Origin: Paraescarpia echinospica
Lineage: Eukaryota; Annelida; Polychaeta; Sabellida; Siboglinidae
DNA: 64,000 nucleotides
Direction of reading: 5' to 3'
Assembly (NCBI GenBank): GCA_020002185.1
Contig: CM034541.1
Location: forward strand, 48,993,480-49,057,479
A program made the translations under genes and the position numbers. The notes under the pieces were generated by a model. The model was not told the DNA's origin, made no database searches, and worked only from the letters and a program-made list of their open reading frames with translations. Below, piece by piece: positions 23,401-38,400 of the stretch; the first letter of the stretch is position 1, and every line of letters begins with the position of its first letter.

Positions 23401-26400
23401 TCTGGTATCGAACCAGCTCTACCTCATTCACAACTGTGTTCAAGGAAATTTTTTTACAATATTAACATGTTCAACCATGCACGTCATCTTACCTTGGCCA
23501 TGGTCAGTTGCTTGGCCCCGCCCATAATGTGGACGCTCTTGTCCACTACACTGACACTGCACAGAGAGTCTGCGTCTGCTTTCACTTTCAAATTCACTTT
23601 CGAGCCCGGCATCTTCTCCTTCTTACCAAACTGTAGCTCCACCTGTCAATGATACAAACATGAAACCCATAACAATAAACAAACTATTTTCGCCTTATTT
23701 GAATTAGCAAAAATTACCTGTGTTACACACAGAGATATGGAATATGTTTTCACAAAACTTATGTGTATTATGACTCAGTTTTGACACAGTTTGACCAGTA
23801 CTTCATCTTGTAATACCAACTTTAGTTAGTGGCTACCTGCACACAGCTGACCTTATGACTCCCAGAAGTGTGAAAAACATCTTGATGCATTTGTCTTGAG
23901 TCAATCAGACAGAGTGAGGTGACAGAGGGAAAGTCTTGCTGTTCGTTGAAAACTACTCTGGCTCAAGCACAACGTACGATATGCCATATGGGTCTGTTAA
24001 TGGTTATAATGCAGTTTAATTAAATTTGCATCCTTCCCTCCTGTTATACAATGTTGCATTTATTTTTGGATCCATTGATTATCGTGGGTAACTAATGTTT
24101 ATTATTATTATTACGTAGTAGTGGTATGAGTATTTACCTAAAAAAACTTTGCTTAGCGTATGTGTCCATTTTGGATAATGGACACATACTGGAATAATCT
24201 GACAGCCGGATAATTGTTGTACTTTTTTACTTAAGTATTGTTTGATACAAGTACTTTTACTTAAGTACTTTCTTCAGGGGATACTTTTTTTACTTAAGTA
24301 GTTTTTTTGGAGTTACTTTTACTTTTACTTAGTTACTTGATTGGAGTACTTGTACCAGCATTGCATATACCTATACACACACAGGCATAGGCTTGCTTGA
24401 TTACAGTTAGATATTAGTTTGTTTTGAATACCCAAATAAAATATTATTTAATCTTTACTAGGTAACTGCAAATTTAATGTTTGAAATAATGCATGAGTAC
24501 AAAACTGAGTTCTCAAAAGGACTGAGCTGAATAGCTGAGCCTGCAAGGGAATAGGTGTAGACTTCTACACCATCAGGAACCTGAGCTAAGAAAAGCACTA
24601 AACAAGAATTATTAGGAAAATTCATGAACATGGATGCGCAACAGTAGAGTATCGCAGCAGATGAAGACAACTCATTAAGATGCCAGAATATAACAGGTGA
24701 TGAAGCCCCAACCTAGAACAGATCAAAGAAACATGAGTTTCTACCTTGTTTTGAAGACACTTCTTGATGTTGATATTGATGTTGTCAGCAACTGTCTCCC
24801 CATCCTCTCTCACATAGTAGACAAGGACTCGACTGACGGGTGACATATTTGGTGACACTGCGATCTCAAGGACAAAGCTTGATACGTACGCGGGCAGTTT
24901 GACAGGTTTTCGTTTCGGAATCTCTCGGCCAGTGTCTGGGTCCATTTCTGTTAACAAGGTGGGTGACAGGATGAAGAGGAATCAGAGGAGCTCTTATTAA
25001 GATAACGGGCCCTTAAAGAAAATTCATCATTAAACAGAATTCGTTGTTATGTTTAGAGTTTTATAGACATACAAAAATCTGCAGTCATATCTTTTTACCT
25101 CTGCTACAGGAACAGGAAATATTGATTTCTCCGAAATACGTAATACAACAAATTAATAACATGACAAATTATAACAATGCGTCACTGTCTATTTGTGGTG
25201 TCATTAGGATCAATATTAGTAGCCGGTATACCTAGGGCCAGGCTATAGACTACACAGTATAGTAGCTTGACTAGATCAAAGTCTCAATTTGGGACGTAAA
25301 AGAACCACTGAGAGTGAGGACGACAAGCACCCTGGCAGTGACCACCCTCAGTGCCAGCATAGAAAGGTCGGCTTGGCGATAATGTTCTGAAAAAGGCTGG
25401 CTAGTTGAATGAGACCTCATCAGATCATGACATATAACCACGATGTATACAGTCTACAGACTAGTCAGTTAATAGAACGTTGCCGAGTGCTGGAAACAAC
25501 TAGAACTAGAAAGTCAAAGACAAACACAAAGTCAAAGTCGTGCCAGGTTACCCTAGTCGTCGACATCGTTTTAGTCTTCTCAACTCTAGTATATATGCCT
25601 ATCCCTGTAAATGATAGACTAGACTTAATAAATAGTATTAAATACACTAACTTAGTCTTAGTACAGTCAGTTTGCCTGACACTACAACGTAATCAGTACC
25701 TGCAATTATCCAGGCCACTATGTCTGATGTCATGTGAAATAGGAAAATAAATTTCGCGTATACAGCAGTATGTAAAGCCGACCCCCTTCCTTAAACTTGA
25801 CAATACGGGCCATGTTTGCGTGCATGCTGTTATAAACGTTTGCAGCATACGTTTCTTCTTGGCTGGTAGTGGTGCCATTTCGATCCGAGCCTTTATTTCG
25901 TGCCGCATGAGTCATGACTTCTTCTTGTTTGAGCGCCATGAACGCGGATATGCGAATTTATCGTAACCATGTTTCCTATTGGTCAGATTACGACCAGAAG
26001 CAGCGAATGAAAAACGATGTCACAACAAGCAGCGTATACATGCTGCCACCTGTTGAATACAGTGAAGCTAAATTTGAGGAGCACGGAAATGATTGATGAC
26101 GAAAGAATCCGTAATATTTTCATCCCTCGCCGTAATACCGTAATTTGAGGAGTATTTCCGGAATGATTCCGGATAATCCGGAATGGTAGGCAGGTCTGCA
26201 ATGACATTATTTGCATGACACATTCGTGAAAGCGTCCCTTTGGCACATCCTTGTGTTGAATGTATTCGGTGCACGAAATCATAGTTAAAGAGCAAAATCG
26301 CCTTATGAACCCCAGGACATAAGAAGGTTAATAGGTCACAGGTCACAGGTTAGCAACATCAGATGATGTCACACTGCATTTGAATGACAGGTGAAATACA

Positions 26401-29400
26401 TAGGACATGGTAAGTCATTCATAGGGAGCAAAATAACATGTCACAGCAAAAACTTACAAACCCTTTAGAGAATTTGTTAACAGATTTTGTGATGTACACT
26501 TTTCAAAACCGACACTGCATATTACCTGAACTGTTGCACAGACAACAGGTTTGAAACTGATTCATGATGGGCAAACATGACCTACCTGGTACTTATAAGT
26601 GTCATAAGAGAACATTATTGGAGACATTTCTGTTCTTAAGCGAACATAGTCAGATCTCATTTAACCTTTGTATTATTCATACATGTATACAGTTTTAACA
26701 AAGTTTTATAAAAATTATATTGTTCATGCATGGCTCCAAAATTAAATTTGAATAGCAAGAATTAAACTCAAATTGGAGCTGTATTTGAAACTTGCAACGT
26801 TATGACCTGTCTGCAGCGGACCATGATCACGAACTGATGTCATGTGATTTTGGCGGAATGACACTTACATCGGTGAAACTAAGACCACTCTGCCAGAGGT
26901 TTAAAGAACACACAAACCTGGGTAAGCCTACAGGAGTAGGAGATCATTATCTGACCACAGGACACTCAGTGTCCGTGGATGACACCAAGGTCTTGGCCTG
27001 AGAACAGAACTAGCACAAGAGAAAAGTAAAGGAGGTCATCTACATCAGAGAGCCCTACAATGAACAGAGACCAGGGATACCACCTGCCCGCCATCTACAA
27101 CCAGATCATTCCGCCAAAATCTACGTCACGTCACATGACATCAGTGCGTGATCAAGATCCGCTGTAGACAGATCGAAACGTTGCAAGTTTCAAATACAGC
27201 TCCAGTGTAAGTTTAATGCTTACTGTTCAAACTAATTTTAGTTTTATTTATCTTTGCATCATCTTTTAGTGTATAATCAACTTATTTAATGTAATTTAAC
27301 TTTATATTTTTTTGTCTAGTATGTTTAGCTGTTCAGCGTTTTGCTAGTCATTTGCTTTATAATTTCATTCACCTGTAATTTTACTATACAAAGGTTTGTT
27401 TATACATACTAGAATTTTTTTGTTAACTTTACTTTTTATTATTAATTTCTCTTCAATGAGATTTTATGTTTCTTAAATATTTGCCGATTTTGTAAACCCC
27501 GGTGTATAAAAGTTTATTATTATTATTATCATAAGATCACTTTAAAAGGGAATTTATGGGCACTCACCTATGTTGACGACTGCTTTCTCTGGACCAGTTA
27601 CGGAGCTATCAACGATAACCTCCTCCACCACCTCCACCCTTCCTTCCTCCTCCTCCTCCTCCTCCTCCTCCTCCTCCTCCTCTGGCTGTGTTATCACCAA
27701 CACTTCCGCCCTATTAGTTATGGGACCCGCTGCCACAATGTTTCCCCGTGACATCACCTGAAGGCATACAAAAGATAAGTCCTCATATATCATTTAGTCG
27801 ACGTAAACAACACATACAGTATAGTCAAACCTCGCGTTGTGGTCACCTCAGGAATACAGCCACCTCACTATTAAGGTCAACCTGGGGACTGAATAAAAGT
27901 GACCGGAATATCCAGGTGGTTGTATAAGCGGGATTAATTTTCTGCACTTTACTGATAGGAAAATAATTTTGGACCCCCATAAGGTGGCTGTATCACCAAG
28001 GTGGCCATAAAGTAGGGCATTGAAAGCACTTAACCCTAGGGCATTAAAAGCCCTGTAGGGCATTGAAAGCATTTAACACTTCAAAACCTGGCAAACAGTG
28101 GGACCATAAAGTGAGGTATGACTGTACTATATCTGGTCTCTAGGGCAGTGAAAGCACTTAACACTTCAACCCAAGGCAAACATTGGGACCATAAAGTGAG
28201 GTGTGACTGTACTGTATCTGGTCTCTAGGGCATTGAAAGCGTTTAACACTTCAACCCCTGGCAAACATTGGGACCATAAAGTAAGGTGTGACTGTACTGT
28301 ATCTGATCTCTAGGGCAGTGAAAGTGCTTAACACTTCAACCCCTGGGAAACATTGGGACCATAAAGTGATGTTTGTCTGTACTGTGTCTAATCTGTAGGG
28401 CATTGAAAGCACTTAACACTTCAACCCCAGGCAAACATTGGGACCATAAAGTGAGGTGTGAATGTACTGTATCTGGTCTCTAGGGCATTGAAAGCGCTTA
28501 ACACTTCAACCCCTGGCAAACATTGTGACCATAAAGTGAGGTTTGACTGTACTATATATGTTCTCTAGGGCAGTGAAAGCACTTAACACTTCAACCCCAG
28601 GCAAACATTGTGACCATAAAGTGAGGTTTGACTGTACTGTATCTGGTCTCCAGGGCACTGAAAGCGCTTAACACTTCAACCCTTGGCAATCATTGGGACC
28701 ATAAAGTGATGTTTGTCTGTACTGTGTCTAATCTGTAGGGCATTGAAAGCACTTAACACTTCAACCCCAGGCAAACATTGGGACCATAAAGTGAGGTGTG
28801 ACTGTACTGTATCTGGTCTCTAGGGCATTGAAAGCACTTAACACTTCCAACCCCTGGCAAACATTGGGACCATAAAGTGAGGTGTGAATGTACTGTATCT
28901 GGTCTCTAGGGCATTGAAAGCGCTTAACACTTCAACCCCTGGCAAACATTGGGACTATAAAGTGAGGTTTGACTGTACTATATCTGGTCTCTACGGCAGT
29001 GAAAGCACTTAACACTTCAACCCCTGGCAAACATTGGGACTATAAAGTGATGTTTGTCTGTACTGTGTCTGATCTGTAGGGCATTGAAAGCATTTAACAC
29101 TTCAACCCCTGGCAAACATTTGGACCATAAAGTGAGGTGTGACTGTACTGTATCTGGTCTCTAGGGCATTGAAAGTGCTTAAAGCTTCAACCCCTGGCAA
29201 ACATTGGGACCATAAAGTGAGGTTTGACTGTACTATATCTGTTCTCTAGGGCATTGAAAGCGCTTAACACATCAACCCCTGGCAAACATTGGGACCATAA
29301 AGTGAGGTTTGACTTTACTATATCTGTTCTCTAGGGCAGTGAAAGCGCTTAACACTTCAACCCCTGGCAAACATTGGGACCATAAAGTGAGGTGTGACTG

Positions 29401-32400
29401 TACTGTATCTGGTCTCTAGGGCATTGAAAGCGCTTAACACTTCCAACCCCTGGCAAACATTGGGACCATAAAGTGAGGTGTGAATGTACTGTATCTGGTC
29501 TGTAGGGCACTGAAAGCGCATAACACTTCAACCCTTGGCAAACATTAGGACCATAAAGTGATGTTTGTCAGTACTGTATCTGATCTGTAGGGCATTGAAA
29601 GCACTTAACACTTCAACCCCTGGCAAACATTGGGACCATAAAGTGTGGTTTGACTGTACTGTATCTGGTCTCTAGGGCATTGAAAGCGCTTAACACTTCA
29701 ACCGCTGGCAAACATTGGAACCATAAAGTAAGGTATGACTGTACTGTATCTGGTCTCTAGGGCATTGAAAGCGCTTAACACTTCAACCGCTGGCAAACAT
29801 TGGAACCATAAAGTAAGGTATGACTGTATCTGGTCTCTAGGGCATGGAAAGCACTTAACACTTCAACACCTGGCAAACATTGGAACCATAAAGTAAGGTA
29901 TGACTGTATCTGGTCTCTAGGACATGGAAAGCACTTAACACTTCAACACCTGGCAAACATTGGAACCATAAAGTAAGGTATGACTGTATCTGGTCTCTAG
30001 GGCATGGAAAGCACTTAACACTTCAACACCTGGCAAACATTGGAACCATAAAGTAAGGTATGACTGTATCTGGTCTCTAGGGCATGGAAAGCGCTTAACA
30101 CTTCAACACCTGGCAAACATTGGAACCATAAAGTAAGGTATGACTGTATCTGGTCTCTAGGGCATGGAAAGCGCTTAACACTTCAACACCTGGCAAACAT
30201 TGGAACCATAAAGTAAGGTATGACTGTATCTGGTCTCTAGGTCATGGAAAGCACTTAACACTTCAACACCTGGCAAACATTGGAACCATAAAGTAAGGTA
30301 TGACTGTATCTGGTCTCTAGGGCATGGAAAGCACTTAACACTTCAACACCTGGCAAACATTGGAACCATAAAGTAAGGTATGACTGTATCTGGTCTCTAG
30401 GGCATGGAAAGCACTTAACACTTCAACACCTGGCAAACATTGGAACAAGGTCAACTAATACCTACTGCACTTACCTGGTAGTAAAATGCAAATTCATCGT
30501 TTCCTTCTGTCGTGTAAGAAACGTTTACTTTCAGTTTGCCCAAGCATTCCTGCTCGCCGTCAATTGGAGTCATCTGCAAGAGGGATCCACTAGGCGAATA
30601 CCACTGCTTGACAGCAAAGTAGCTGCTAGGTTCGAATGGCGAGTAGTCTGACTGCGACCTCGTGAATTTGTAACGTGGTACGGTTGCCTGAAAACAGATT
30701 GATGTGTACATTGATGCCTTCAGAATGCTACTTTTAGAAACAGTTACGAAGTTTGACAGTGGCTTCACCAAGTGTAGACTGCTGATAGAGTTTGGGTCAG
30801 GGAATGTCCTCTTGAACAGGATCTACTCAAGATATTACATAACTTTAGTATCCTGTGTCTAGGTTCATCCGTCTGCTAATTGCTGCTCAATAATGGAGTG
30901 ACATATGAATCAGGTATATCTATATATATATATATATATAATAATATTTTACTTTGTTAAGCGCCACATCCAATGTTGCTCACAGCGCTTTACAACAATA
31001 TACAAATGTATGTTAAAAATAGTGCATTTCAATAAAAAACAATAGTTGTTACGTCAGAGCCTGGAAACACCACCTCTAAACGACGATGAGTTGTTATATC
31101 ATAGATAAAATAAACTAATAATAATAGTAATTAAGACAATAAATCTAGTAGAAGTAGAAAAGGAATGTGATATAAAATATCATAAAATAAAATAATTAAG
31201 ATCATAATTTTTATTATTATTTTAATAAATAAACAAACTATAATTAACATACCAGATGTTCGTATTCAAAAACTTATTTCATGGTAAAAAAGCAACTGAA
31301 AAGAAATAGGTAATATTTCTAACAACTCTGAGGGGAATGCTGTCTGCAGCAGTCACACAGCGACAGGGCTGTAGACCTAAAATGGTTAAGGTGTGAACAA
31401 TCGTGATGCATAATATATAGAAATAGCCATGAACAAATTAGTGATACACACGGTGATATCAATGTCTTGGGTGGTGGGCTGAAATGAAGGAATCTTGAAG
31501 TAGAACTGTCCCATCGCATCTGTTGTGTAGTTGTACTTCACATCTGACATGGAGCCCTTTGCGTTTTCACGCACTTTGATTGTCACCAGTTCCCCTGGCG
31601 CCGGCGTTCCATCAGGTTTTGTAGCAATACACTGCAGAAACAAACACGCGCCATCACAGTATCGTATTGCACAAAACAAATACACCCTAGAAACAAACAT
31701 GCACTTTCAGTGTAGCATCGAAAAAAACAAGTGCTACATAGTAACAGACACGTGCCGTCAGTGTCATATTGCACAAAACAAGTACACCATAGAAACCAAC
31801 ACGCACATTCATGATGTAGTATCACACAAAATAAGCATACCTTAGAAACATACATGCAGCTTTACATTTTAGACATAACAAGTGCGCAAACTCCACAAAA
31901 AACATTGCATCTTTTATTGGCTCAATACATGGTGTAGACTTGATGTTTACGATCATCAATTGCTACCAGCATCAATTTGCATTAACATGTTTCACTCACT
32001 AGGTGGCGTCACTGTAGCGATATATTTTCCCTGTGATCTGTGGCGACAACCCAACCACCCCCATATGTAATGCGTTTTGGACAAACTTATACGACTGACC
32101 CTTAGTGTTACTGTTTTACACAAAACAAATACATCAGAGAAACAAACATACACCACATGACAACAGTAAGGGCCTACTCTGTTACATAAAACAAATACAT
32201 CATCAGGCCTATTATATGTCAATACAGAACATTATCACGTGCCATGGTGCTTCTCGTCCTCGGTGGTTCTTTTACATCCCAACTTGAGACGGGACAGACA
32301 TTAATGAACCACAGGCGATATTAGTTCCCAAAGTTGAGAGTCAGCCTTCCACACCAAATGTGCTATGACTACAGGGTTTTGAACTCAGAACTCTTGCACC

Positions 32401-35400
32401 ATAGGTGGACGTCTTAACAACACACTACCGCATCTTTCATAGTAGACAACGTATGAATGCTCTCCAAGAAAGTTCCTACACCTAAACATCTTGAGACAAA
32501 CTGATGCAGAACAATAAAGCACAAACCTTTCCGTAGTAGGGCAGTCCAGGTTTGAAGTAGCTGGGAGAGTATGGCTTGAACTCCAGCTTCAGAAGTTGCT
32601 GGGTAATTTCAGCACTGCCAGTTCCATTTAGTGTAACACCTGCCAGATAATATGTGTACATTACTTGTTATGCATTTAACACCAATCCTTTGAACTTGCT
32701 GGTTGGTCCTGCAATGACAATGAAACATGTGCATCACTTTTGTCCATTGCCACTGCACCACAGGTTTTTACAAATACGTGATTGACAACTGTCTCTGACT
32801 GGATTAGGCTTTTAGCCATGCTTTTAGCTGATTTAGTGACAAGCACTCCCATAAAGAATGGCAAATATGTCATGTAAACAAACCAGCTGTGTGTTTGGCT
32901 GAATCGTAGCTTCCCAATTCAAGTTCTATTTAATTAATTTTGAACCGACAGCGTCAAAATTAATTTAATATCTCATATTAATTTCACCAAAATGAAATAA
33001 AACATGCATAAACAAAGGAGTGTATCATAGTGATTACTTGGTAGGTTTGTTTTTCATGTAATTAATCTGAGACGTGAGGAGCAAAACAATGAAACTGATG
33101 GAGGAGTTTTAATCTATTCACATATTATGTACACATCTGAACACCAGTGAACCATATTGGCGATGGGTGAAATGAATGGATGAAGTAGGTTAAATCTACG
33201 TTTAGTACTCTACCTGTGGCTTCCTCTTTGACGGACGCATCCACTGTCAATTTTGTATTGAAGATTCCAAAGTTTCGTGAAGACAACATCAGCAAAGAGG
33301 TGTTGACATTGAATTTAACACAGCCGTTAATCTGCATAAGAATATAACACTACAGTTAACAAATGCAACATATTATATTTATCCACCATCAAATAAACAG
33401 CAACCGTATAAACGATGCAAAGACAGAACCAGGTTGTTGCTCTCTTTACTGGGTAGACAGCCTTCTTATTTTACACCTGCTGTGGGCAGACAATTTGAAG
33501 ATGGCGGCAAATTGTGAATTGTATTGTATGTTGCTTGCGTTAAAATATGGACATCTCAACAACCATTGCATGAAAATACATGAAATTAATTACATTGACT
33601 ATAGAAATGAATGTTTGAATAAAATATGTTGTTAAAATTGCTGTGTTGCATTCAATTAAGTTTCAGATCTTGAAGCCAAGTTCAACAATTACGATGACAA
33701 AATAAAACATCTATTTCATCATGCTTTACCAAAAATTCTCAGAACCTACCATAACTGCTCCAGTGAAACAAATGTAGCCAGGCATGTCAGTTTTGCCAGA
33801 GTAAAACATTTATCCAATTCTGATGGTTAGTTTTCCAATTATACATAACTTTGTAAACGACATCAACGTGCGTGAAAACATAAAATAATAATTTCCAAAA
33901 TGGCTACCGTCTACCGATCATATTACTGAATGGAATGTTCCATTCCAATATAAAATCAACACCTGAAATGTTGAAAGACAACAACATCTTTCACAAATAT
34001 GTGTTCCCTTAGCATTATCAGTGTGACCAAGGTAGCAAAATTCAGCAAAAATAAATACACTAAACAAGGTGTGGACTTTGCCATGATCAAGATGGCTGCA
34101 TATATACTGCGAAATGAAGACGCCAACGACAGGTCGTCTGCTGGATATCTCCATGTCTAATTTCTCACCGACATTGTAGTTGGACGACAATAGAACTCCT
34201 CTGTGATCGTTGCCAACACTACTTATTCTGTATACATCAATGACTTAAATTTAACGGAAAACGATCTCAATAAAATTCGCCAAATGCCGCGACATGGCGG
34301 AATTCATTTTAACGAACACAATTCAACTTCCTTCCAAATAAACTCTCTTAATATAATTCACAAATTTTGCAAGATGGCAAAAGCACGATATTGCATTCTT
34401 GACCTTTATAGAATCTATTTGACCTGGTTAGTTAGAATAAAAGAAGGATTTGATCACGGTAAACAAAACCCTAGAAGCAAGTTTTTGGATGGCCTTTGAG
34501 TACGAGGGGGTGGGCGTTTTTGGATGGCCTTTGTGTACGAGGGGGTGGGCGTTTTTGGATGGCCTTCGTGTACAAGGGGGTGGGCGTTTTTGGATGGCCT
34601 TCAATCAAATATGGTAGGGGTCCAGACCATGATGTTTAAAAATTTATTATATATAAAAAAAGTCAATTTGCACTGCTGGTTTTGCTGGAAATCTGCTTAG
34701 GATCAAAAGTATTTGTGCATAAATATCATTCGATTGTTTGTTTGTTTGATGAACATAAGAAGATATGTACTTTATTAGAAAATACAAGAATAACAAACCT
34801 CATCAGCTATGTTGATGCAAGGTCGTTTCCTGCCGTAACCATAGTTACCAACAACACAGATTTTCATTTCGACATCGCCTTTCACTGGCTTGCCATACGT
34901 GTACCTGAAATAGAATAGCATAGCTTAGAAACCAGTACGTGGTTTACTTGCAACTTATCAGACAAAATTTATTTTCATTATATATTATATAGGGGATATG
35001 TTTTATTACTGCACACGAAGTCAGTCTGTTGGTGAAGAGCAGGTGAGATGACCAAACATCCTGAATTCAGACAAGTGTTTCTGAGAAAAAATGTGTATAT
35101 AAAGTGGAGTGGTGAGAGCATCGATAGATTTCAGGTTTAAATGGTTGTTATAGAACTTTGGGCAAGTGACACTTCACATTGCTCCAGTTCACTCAGTTGT
35201 GTGAATGAGTACCTGGCTATGGACAGTGGTGGATATTTGTGCACAAATAATTGTCGTGAGTAATTGCAACATGGCTGAATGCTTCTTGGTGAAGTCAAGA
35301 TGGTGTTGGACTGAACAGATGACTTGGAATGAAGTAAAGTGCATTGACAACGTGGATACCGTGGTGTATAAGAGCTTACTTTTTATAATGAAACAAGCCA

Positions 35401-38400
35401 AGAAACTGGGAATACCACCTGTGGAGCACATCTCAATTCGGTTATTTTTTTAACATAGGTCATACTTACATTGCGCATATTTCCCCTTCCACTGTTTTTG
35501 CATCAACGGGAACATAGGACGGAGGCTTGACAGTCACCTCAAACTTTGGTAACACTGAATCACAGCAAACATATACCTGACCAACAATTTCGTAAAACGA
35601 ATAAACTGAAAAAAATTGAAATACTTTTATAAGAGTTTAGTTCTTTAGTTCTTTTAAGATTCTAGGTTTTTAGTTTCTATGTAATAATTTGCAACTTTTT
35701 TTATGTTTCTATACAAACACATGCTCTCATCTTTTATTTTTCACAAATCAATTGTCCCGTCTTTTTGACCGAAAGAACATTAAAATTTCTCATTAACTGT
35801 ATACGTTTCATGAAAACGCATATATTATGTCACACACACAGACAGCAACAATTTCACAAAACGTGCTAACTTTCATGTCTACAAAATGAAAACATTAGAA
35901 ACATAAAAATGCTACTTTGACCAAAAAGGTAGCAGCACTTACCACAGTTAACGCCAGAATGGTGAACAGGTTTTTAATTCCAGTACAGATAGATAACAAA
36001 AATACAACTGTGGTCAACAGGCGGCAGCACCTAACAGCATGGGTTTAACCTGAGACAGGTATTTACAACTGATAAATTGGTGGAATTTAAACAGGGCCAG
36101 CTGGCCACTAGATTAACTAATAGTTCCAAGTCTAGAGGCCCATATTCACGACTATCATTAGCAATGGTATGGAAACAAATTGAATGGATCTGTATTAATT
36201 TAATAAATGGCCCAAATGACACAGGTTTGTTATTGAAAAAACTAAACTAGCCAATAATGGCTGTGACTGATGTAAATGGTTTCCACACAAGCTCTTCACG
36301 TGCTAAAGGGCACACTTTTGTATAATTCAAGACTGGCAAGTTACTTCTGGCTGGGGCCGGCCTACCATATTCCTTAACTTCAAATGTTCGCACGGTTCGT
36401 TTGCCTGCAACATCACCCGTGATTTTCCAATTCCCCTGAATTGGGTCATCACTGATCGCAAACTCAAAGCTGGCCAGACCTGAAATAAATAGTATTAGAA
36501 TAATTGCTTAGTGTAGTTTCCTTCAAAGCTCAAAAGATATTACATAAAATTAAAATATATAAAACTATATATTCATAAATGGATAATGATCATTCATTCA
36601 AACATATTTGTACAGTCGACATGTTAGAATATAATTTATACTAAACACCACGGTTTTATGATTACAATTAGTTTGCTCTTTCAACGTAACAATGTTCCTG
36701 TATATTAGCTTATTTGTTGACATTACCCCCAAGAAACTTACAATTTTCTATATTTTGAAATGGTTTCCGAGATGAAATGTTGATAAATACTGAAATTAGT
36801 TTTTTATTTTATTTTAATCTAATCAAAATAAAATATGTACATTACCGTTGTTTGTTTTCACGTCACTCCATTGGGCGAGGCGAGATCCACTCGGGTTTTC
36901 GATCCATACTCCCGAGATCTGTACACAACAAACGAACCATTTGTTAAACGCAAAATTTGTCAAGACCCAAACTAGTTAAGTTAGAGTTAACTAGTTTAGT
37001 TAACTCTAACTGGATCTGAATTTTCCGAGATCTGCAATTTTATGTAAAATTGTCTGATGCTGATATAAAAAGTGTATTTAAAATTTATCAAAGTAGTTTG
37101 GTATTTCTTATTTTTTTCATGTCTGTTACTTGTGTTTAGCATTAGGGCTTCCTGTGAAAAGAAATGTCAATAAAGGTGTTCATTTAGTCTGGATAGAGGT
37201 GTAAAAAATAAAGTGTTTTTGGATTAAATCAAACATTCAAACAACAATAAAAAAATGTACAGACTTGTTCTTGTAGACATATTCCATCTCACAAAAACCT
37301 CTGTTTTGTTGTTCATCGTGCATAAATAATTATAAAACCAGAAAACACAATAGCAATAACTACTTTGTACCTGATGCAATATTTAATTACATAGCATTTT
37401 CACTAAGCATAACGCAGTTCATATTTTAGTACAGTGGTGAGAATTATTACCAAACGTTAAACAATGTCACAATAAACTACTTACTTCTTCCGAAAATGGA
37501 GTCAGGCCAGACTTCACCGTCAGCATTCGGAAAAGAACTAAAACAAGTTAACAATGCTCAGCAATTTAACAAATCAAAATCTACATTTCTTTAAAAAATG
37601 TATATACATATATATTGCAACATAAGCATAATACACAATTTAAAAAACTAACATTGTCGACTCTGTATCAAAATTCAATATCACTGAAACAACCAGCAAA
37701 AATGTCTATCCCCAGATGGCGCTACACACACGCAGGCGCAGAAGGTTGTTTCCTAGAGTATTCATTCCATACCATTGCAATGACATACATTCGAGCAGGT
37801 TTTCACAATGCCACTTATGTCAAATGTCCACACCCGATCGGTTAGCTCAGAACAATCGCATCTGTATAACCTTGTGAACAATTGACTAATATCTGTCTAA
37901 CTGTGACTGTAACATATGGTATAAACCCTAAAACTCATAAGAATCCTACACTCAGTGGTTGTGCATCAATACAAAAGGGACAGTCAATCTCTAAATTGAG
38001 AAGGGATATTAAAATTGTCAACAGATGGATCGATACGCCAGGGAGTTAATGTGGATATGCAAGATTATAAAGGTACATTTTTAAACTACGGATTAATTCC
38101 TAAAGCTGTAAATTACCCAAAATGCAAACCATCTAGGAGAAAATAATTCACATGCACGCACGCACGCACGCACGCACGCACACACAAACACACGTTCATG
38201 CACACACACACTAGCTCAATCATACTTAGGTTTTAAGTCTTAATTTTTGGATCATTTAAAATTCAGTTCCTGCAACAACTGTTCCAATCGTCTTGCACAA
38301 AACAATTAAAAACCTGTCATCTTTCTACAAACTGTCACACACACTGTCTCACACAAGCATGCACACAAGCATGCACGCATGCACGCACGTACGCACGAAC

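Noticed and set aside
27150..27190. Hammerhead ribozyme in the Penelope-like ends (CTGTAGA...GAAAC)
   Set aside because: Such ribozymes are known in Penelope elements, but the core here is CTGTAGA instead of CTGATGA and only six bases remain for stem II. Not supported without folding of a consensus.
33918..34190. Minus-strand frame with NYNVGEKLDMEISSRRPVVG as an A2M exon between exons 8 and 9
   Set aside because: Superficially similar to an A2M strand, but exons 8 and 9 already join in phase 0 in the canonical order and this frame has no in-phase donor.
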